Shown here: positions 58,427-64,000 of the stretch, in pieces
How the letters are laid out: each line of letters begins with the position of its first letter
How positions within the stretch are numbered: the first letter of the stretch is position 1
DNA from: Gnetum montanum
Lineage: Eukaryota > Streptophyta > Gnetopsida > Gnetales > Gnetaceae
Length of the DNA stretch: 64,000 nucleotides
Direction of reading: 5' to 3'
Assembly (NCBI GenBank): GCA_015680685.1
Contig: MNCI01030879.1
Coordinates: forward strand, 137,476-201,475
Notes under the pieces: generated by a model
What the model was told of the DNA's origin: nothing
The model's input: only the letters and a program-made list of their open reading frames with translations
Databases searched by the model: none
Translations under genes and position numbers: made by a program

Positions 58427-61400
58427 ATGCCTTCTTCTCATAAGAGCAACTCACCACCTAAGGACCACACACAAGACAGTCGACAACATAAAAACCATAA
58501 CCAAAATCAGCTAAGTCCTAAACAATATAAGATGACATATACTCATCCCAATGTGTATATTCCAGATTTTACTTTTGTTCTCCATCAAGACTAACAACTA
58601 CGGTGGAGAGATTTGCAAGGTAACATTGTGTTACCCCCAGATCGATCAATCTCTTGCATGCTTTTCCATGCCTTGGTACAGATTGGCATGCAAGAGCATT
58701 TCGCTGAATACATTGTGGAAGATTTTGACATGAGGGATTATTATCCCACAGATGCCCAATGTATGAGAGATTTAAGAAAGGAGAGCCAACATACATGGTT
58801 GAAGGGCAAGGCCCCCCACATCCTTAGCGAAATAGGAGATGAGGAACCCCTTATCACAGGTTCTTTAAAAAATGATGTTCCCCCTCCTAACGATGGTAAG
58901 GAGGAAGGATATCAGAACCTATGATCAACGATACATATCCCTGGTTCTGATACCCATGAACACTAGCTGTTCACAGAGGGAACAATCACTCATGCTAAGG
59001 ATGGGCACTTTGATTGTCACAACGATCGGGGCTGTAGCAGCCGAAGAGAAGGCAAGAAACCTCGCCACGGTGATGGTTCCCCTTCTTCTTTCCCTTCTTC
59101 ACATCACTCACCCTCTCCTTCCACATCTGGACGCAACCACTATGAACATAAAGGTGAGGATAAAAGTAAAAAGGATGAAAAACCTCGACAAGAAAGTTGA
59201 GAGAGGGGACAAGGGCAAGGACGTAGGGAGAGTAGGGAACAACGCAGACATCACAGACGTCATGAAATAGATGATCATGACAAGCCCCTACTCACAACCT
59301 GAAGTATGCTTGACATAATGGAGGTAGTTAGGATTCCCACAAGGCATTTAAAGGATAGTCGGATCAAATGATTAGACATGAACAACATCTCACGGTTTGA
59401 AGGGGGATACAATGCTGATCCGCAAAATCATTTACAGGCATTCCACAATGCCTGCGACTTGCAGAATATAGATAGTGAGTGGCAGAAACTTAAGTTGTTC
59501 CCAAGGACACTCACCAAAGAAGTAGAGAGTTGGTACCGGTCCTTAGGACCGGAAACCATCAAGAGGTGGAGTACGATGCTAGAACTATTCAACGAAAAGT
59601 ATCAAATGTACTCCAGAGTGTTCAATTTGCGTAAGCAGATCCAAGGATGGAAGCAAGGTACACACAAACCCTTGGATGCTGCCATGGCCTACTATTACAC
59701 ATTGTTACATTATTGCTCGGGCCATGGGTACGCTTAGCAGGATCAACTTCGCCACATCGTGGATGGGCTAAGGAATGAAACTAGAAGAACCCTTGGGACT
59801 TATGCCCAAGGGAGACTCTCACAACTTAGAGCCCATGAAGTACGTAGCTTGTTGGAGAAATTAGCAAATGAAGAGGGTGAGCTATGAAAAAGGAAAAATA
59901 TAGAAGAGTACAATCGTGATCCCTCCCTTCGAAAGAGGGGAGTGAAATTTTGTGATGAAGAGGATGAGTCACCAATCGAAGAGTTGGTGAATCGGAAAAC
60001 TTTGCCAATCCAAAAGTTAACAACTGAGGTATCGGCTAAAGTAGACCAAATGTGGGATTCCTTAGACTCAAGAATTAAAATAGTCTTGAAAATTGTAGAA
60101 GAGTCTAAGGTTGAACAAAGTAGTGACAAAGGTAAGAAAAAGTGGAAAGATTTAAGCCCTGCACATAACAAGGGTAAGGGAAAAATCACCAACTCCAATG
60201 TGGCTGAGGATTCTGATTCAGATGATGATAGTGGATGTGGGGTTTGCTACTATGAACATCCTAAGGGATGTTGCCCCATCATCTCACATCTACAAGAGTT
60301 TAGGGTGTATGTGCTCAATCCAAGACTCAACCAACGGCAAACACCCCAAAGGTTACCTTATCCACAAGGTAACCCAAGGTAGTTCCACCAACCACTAACG
60401 TATTATCCAAGTGGAACTCCCCCATAGCCCATCGGACAGCATCAACAATGGCAATACCCACAGTTATGGGGGATGCCACCGCCAACACAACAGTATCCTT
60501 ACCGGAAGCCCGATCCTTATGGTTATTATGTGCAACAGCCGATTTCTCCAAGTGACTCTATAGGTTACATAAACCCCCCATGTTACTAGTAGGTTCAGGA
60601 TTACTTCAGGACTCCTTCTCCTCTGGGGGACACTCCATACCCACACCATCCTCCTAATCCATCCGCACCTCTTCCACCACAAGTAGTTTCCATAACACCT
60701 CCTGCTCCAACAATGCAAGGGGAACTTCCTCCTCAACCGCAGCAACGTCACGCTGTGAGAGCTGTAAATATCCAACCTGTTGCTGGTTTTGACAACTGTA
60801 AAAAGAGAAGACCTTACTTCAGAACCAAAAGCCCAGACAAACTCTCGCAACAACAAGCGGTTGAGGCCATGTACACTCCTCCACCATCTAACACCTTGGA
60901 GCACCCTTCAGTCCAACAGAGCGTAACGCATACGATTATGTTAACGCATACCGTAACTGACTGGATCAAGGTAGGCCACCTTCCCAGGAAACTAACTGAC
61001 CCTGGGAGTCCCTTAATCTATTTGCATATCGTTGGAAATAAACCACATAGGTCTCTTATTGACTCAGGTTCCGGAGTCAACTTAATTTCACAAGAGATGT
61101 ATCACGCCTAGAACCTGCCCCAACTTAAGAAGAGAAACATTCAACTAGAGCTGGCAGACCAGTCCATTACCATTCCCTTGGGATTGGTGGAGGACATCAT
61201 CACCACTGTGTGTGGTTGGTCTTACCCAGCTGATTTTCTGATGATCGATGTGAACAACAATGAAGGGGACTTCCCAATTATAATGGGAAGGGCATGGCCT
61301 AACACAGTAGATGCATGTCTTAGGATCTGCGATCTTTCCTTGGAAATCTCTAAGATAAACATATGTGGAAAGATCGAGAAGAGGAGAGTTCCATGCATCA

Positions 61401-61753
61401 CATATAGTGACTCATCGGGTGATGACATGGAGGAAATGTCTCCATGTAACAGGTGTGCTCAAGAAACATTGAAACAAAGATGCCTATATGTAGCAACCAT
61501 AAAAGAAGAAGTAGACACCCCGTGGTTGACAGCTCAAAGGAGCAGAAAAATGTGCATGGAACGAACTGAGGAAACCCATGCCAACAACGAAGGCATAGAC
61601 ACATTGAAATATGAGCGTCGCCAACTTCCACCCCTCAATCTAAGATCATTAATCGAGAGAAGTTGGGCACTTCTACAAAATTCAAACCAACGCTCATTAT
61701 TTCAGATCTCTCCCTTACAACTCAGTCATGGGGGAGATGGCCACCTATGCTAA
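58427..61753 (+). pseudogene. gag: Element F gag-protease fused to the post-integrase tail
   Basis: One frame of 1109 codons from ATG 58427 to 61753, interrupted by about a dozen nonsense codons and no frameshift. In order: N-terminal part with VLPPDRS (58632), a His/Arg/Ser-rich linker (58950-59260), capsid region (59330-59830) with LFPRTLTKEVESWYRSL and LRKQIQGWKQ, acidic and Lys-rich part, a Cys/His cluster CGVCYYEHPKGCC (near 60240), a Pro/Gln/Tyr-rich linker, and a protease with intact LIDSGSG (near 61060) and IIMGRAWP. The last 60 residues end in SHGGDGHLC, matching the end of integrase in A, so an internal deletion joined the two. It would make particle protein and protease but no RT or integrase. 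Confidence 0.9.
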
Positions 61754-61958
61754 TCATATGGGGCCCTCAGTTCTTTTAAGTTTTTGTTTTACATGTTTTT
61801 TTAAAACGTTTTTGTTTTACATATTTTTGTTTTACAAATTTCTTTAACTTTTCTAATTTTTATTTTACAAATTTCTTTAACTTTTCTAAGTTTTTTTTTT
61901 TTTTACAACTTTCTTTAACTTTTATAGTTTTTGTTTTACAACATCATTATACTTTTTC

Positions 61959-61990
<32 letters not shown>

Positions 61991-63738
61991 TCCACCCTGT
62001 AAGTTTGTCCCATAATAAGCGTTCTTCATGATGGGATGAACTATTTTCATATTGATTGCTAATATTTGGTTTTTACTTTTAAGTCAAAATGTTGATACTA
62101 AGGTATGTTTCTTTTGATATGGTAGGCAATGAGACCACTTCATCCATCCATCCACCAGTTTCTATGGTTTCCCTCGACTTAGAAATATATAGTTCCCTTT
62201 CTTAATGAGAACTTTAACGAATCGGTGACTAGGGATTTCTCAAACTAAGGAAGGACTCATGGATTGAAAAGGGTGTGACTTCAAAGGAACTTGATGCTTC
62301 TGTGTTGGTCATTCTCTTGGGTGCTTGAATGTTTCTTCTTGAGTTTTTTGATGTTTCGATGTTACCCAATTATCGAAAGCTGAGACAATAAAAATAAGAA
62401 GTCTTTGCATGGTGTGGTTCTCACGCATAAAAACAAAAAACAAAAAAAAGAGAAAAAAGAAGTGAGAATTCAAAGCACACCCCTTAGACAAAATAAAATT
62501 TGGGCTACAAGCACTAGTTATGGAACCAAAAGTGTTCCCTCTAACTAAGGCCCTTCTCGCTTCCCATTCTCTCCTTTGTTTCATCAGAATGGTGGTAACT
62601 CTTGGAGCGTACGTTCTTGTTACCCAAGTGGATGGTTTAACTGAATGCATTAATGCGAAGTCACTGGATGTGGTTGGTTTGAGGCCAAAGTTGGAATGAG
62701 ATTTGCCAAGTCACATTAATCATCAAACACACAAGGGGCTGTACACCACCTTGTTCTTGGGATTCCATTCCATTTCTCTTCTCTCCATCCTTCTCTCCAT
62801 TATTCACCTCATTTCCGATTGTATCATTAGTGTATATATTTTGGTTGATACATTGTTTTCTTTTTGGTAAATTCTTACGGTTAAGACTTTAACTCTTGTT
62901 CCAAAGGATATTCCCAGGGCCTACGGACTCTATGAATGTGGGTTTGTCAGGGCATTAAGGGCATGAGCCTGCTTTGGGGAGGACCCACTGACATTTCTAT
63001 TTGAAGCCTCAGTTAAATTCTTTTCCTCAGCATTTTGCAATTAATTTTATTTTGTTCATTTCCATCTTGACATCCCTTTCATCGATGCCATAGTTGTCAT
63101 TTTTTATCTATCTTTCTTACTTCTTCTCTTTCTCCATTCTAATGCTATCGGAGGTTCGCAATTAGTCATGGGGTACGGGGCCTGATTTTTTTGATTTTCC
63201 CCTAGCCTCGAAATTTTTGATTTTCTTCCTAACCCCTACACCTTCGGTAGTCATCCTTAATATATTCCCAGATCCATATCAGCCATACCACCACCTAGCC
63301 AATGGACTTACACTGAAGCAAGGTATCAATTACATGATGATTTAATTACCCTTGCTAATATATGATTGTGTTGTGTGTGCAAATGATGATTAAATAAATA
63401 ATGGATTGGATCTGGAGCTGGAGCAAACACTTGGAATGGAGCAGCATTGAAGCAGCTATGCAAGGAGCAAGATCGATGGCGCGCTTACAGATGGACAATG
63501 AAGGTGCAATCTTGGCATTGGTAGTAGCAACACTTCTTTCCTTCTCTCTTTCTCTCTCAGTTATGAACAAAGGCCTGATGTCATTATAATAAGGTGTTCA
63601 CCCTTGTTGTCATGAACACCAGTTTTGTCAAGTCTTGTAATAATGATCCGTTCACATGTCATCCCATTAGTTCCATTTATCTCAATAATTCCATACCTAC
63701 CTGATATTATTGTAAGGAACTCGAGGACGAGTTTTCAT
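61754..63738 (+). other. Element F 3' non-coding region
   Basis: It begins with about four copies of a 33-base T-rich word (TTTTGTTTTACAAATTTCTT) at 61785-61945, then (GT)13 at 61965-61990. The shared CCCTCTAACTAAGGCCC block follows near 62538, then sequence matching A 18690-19000 and B 12700-13500 in reverse. The AAAGATATGTTACCC box of A, C and E is missing. No gene is seen. Confidence 0.7.
61965..61990 (+). repeat. (GT)13 microsatellite
   Basis: Perfect dinucleotide run in the 3' non-coding part of F. Confidence 0.95.
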
Positions 63739-63753
63739 TCAGTCATGGGGGTA
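63739..63753 (+). other. Element F polypurine tract
   Basis: TCAGTCATGGGGGTA directly precedes the 3' LTR, as in C. Confidence 0.85.
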
Positions 63754-64000
63754 TGATGAGATGCGATATCGCATGAGCCGCGATATCGCATCCCATGCAA
63801 TATCGTGTCATCCCTGTGATATCGCGTACGCGATATCGCGGTCTGTCGCCAAATCTATAAATAGGAGGCGGCACTCCCCTCATTTCTAATCCTAGGCTAG
63901 AAGTAGCGAAGCTATGGCAAATTGATCACCCTAGAGATAGAATATTTTCCATGTTCCCATAGTAGGAGTTCCCCAAGTGAACGGTTCTTTATTCGAGCAG
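63754..64000 (+). repeat. Element F 3' LTR (cut by window end)
   Basis: The first 247 bases. GATATC at 63765, 63782, 63818 and 63832 with AATATC at 63799; TATAAATA at 63856-63863. The palindrome order and spacing differ from the 5' LTR although the flanks are nearly identical. Confidence 0.92.

Larger units (their letters stand above)
57320..64000 (+). mobile_element. Element F: non-autonomous gag-protease Athila-like element (3' end outside window)
   Basis: 5' LTR 57320-58286, tRNA-Asp-type primer site, one gag-protease frame, non-coding 3' part, polypurine tract, and the first 247 bases of the 3' LTR from 63754. There is no RT, RNase H or integrase: the protease frame runs directly into the tail that follows integrase in A. 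The five bases before it are ATGAG; the matching right flank lies beyond the window. LTRs and coding frame are the least decayed of the group here. Confidence 0.93.

Noticed and set aside
60464-60904. 146-residue minus-strand frame opposite F gag
   Set aside because: It is the complement of the low-complexity Pro/Gln linker. The + strand frame is continuous with gag and protease.

Overview
The window is nuclear DNA of a seed plant with a large, heavily methylated, repeat-rich genome. The evidence is the wall-to-wall, mutually nested Ty3/gypsy LTR retrotransposons with plant-type primer sites, the Helitron remnant, and premature stops that mostly look like cytosine deamination. I cannot name the species. 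I see no intact host gene, tRNA or rRNA gene.

Layout. The oldest piece, called E here, is a worn Athila-like element on the + strand whose parts lie at 1-3489, 23712-24444, 34300-35222 and 51117-about 53150. Three younger elements broke it up. A (3490-23706, +) has TSD ATAAT. C (24445-34294, minus) has TSD GTAGT. D (35223-51111, +) has an imperfect TSD, ATACC/GTACC. A was in turn hit by B (11779-17495, minus, TSD AACAT). To the right lie a gag remnant (53338-53860), a minisatellite block (54420-55390), an AT-rich stretch and the N-terminal part of a Helitron replicase (55640-57319). The Helitron is cut by element F (57320 to beyond 64000, +), whose 3' LTR runs off the window.

Families. A, B, C, E and F belong to one Athila-like group: LTRs bounded by TGATGA/TCATCA, a primer site matching the 3' end of plant tRNA-Asp, and similar gag. 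C carries gag, protease, RT, RNase H and integrase. A has these plus a further coiled-coil-rich reading frame 3' of integrase. B keeps only gag, and F only gag and protease, so both would need enzymes from relatives. D is a Tat/Ogre-like element with two RNase H domains and unrelated 1.2 kb LTRs.

Most notable. Between the protease and RT of D lies a six-exon gene on the opposite strand (44304-40772). Introns 1, 2 and 5 have recognisable splice sites and all junctions I could resolve keep the reading phase. The eight premature stops I list in it fit C-to-T change in the coding strand. A spliced antisense gene at this position of a Tat-like element is not something I know to be described. A second theme is that each LTR family has its own array of short palindromes just upstream of the TATA box (GATATC; TGCATCGATGCA-like; TACGC/GCGTA; possibly GAGACGTCTC).

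All proteins are broken by stops or frameshifts, so nothing here is likely to be active as it stands. Intact LTRs and near-continuous frames show that D, C and F decayed mainly by point mutation.
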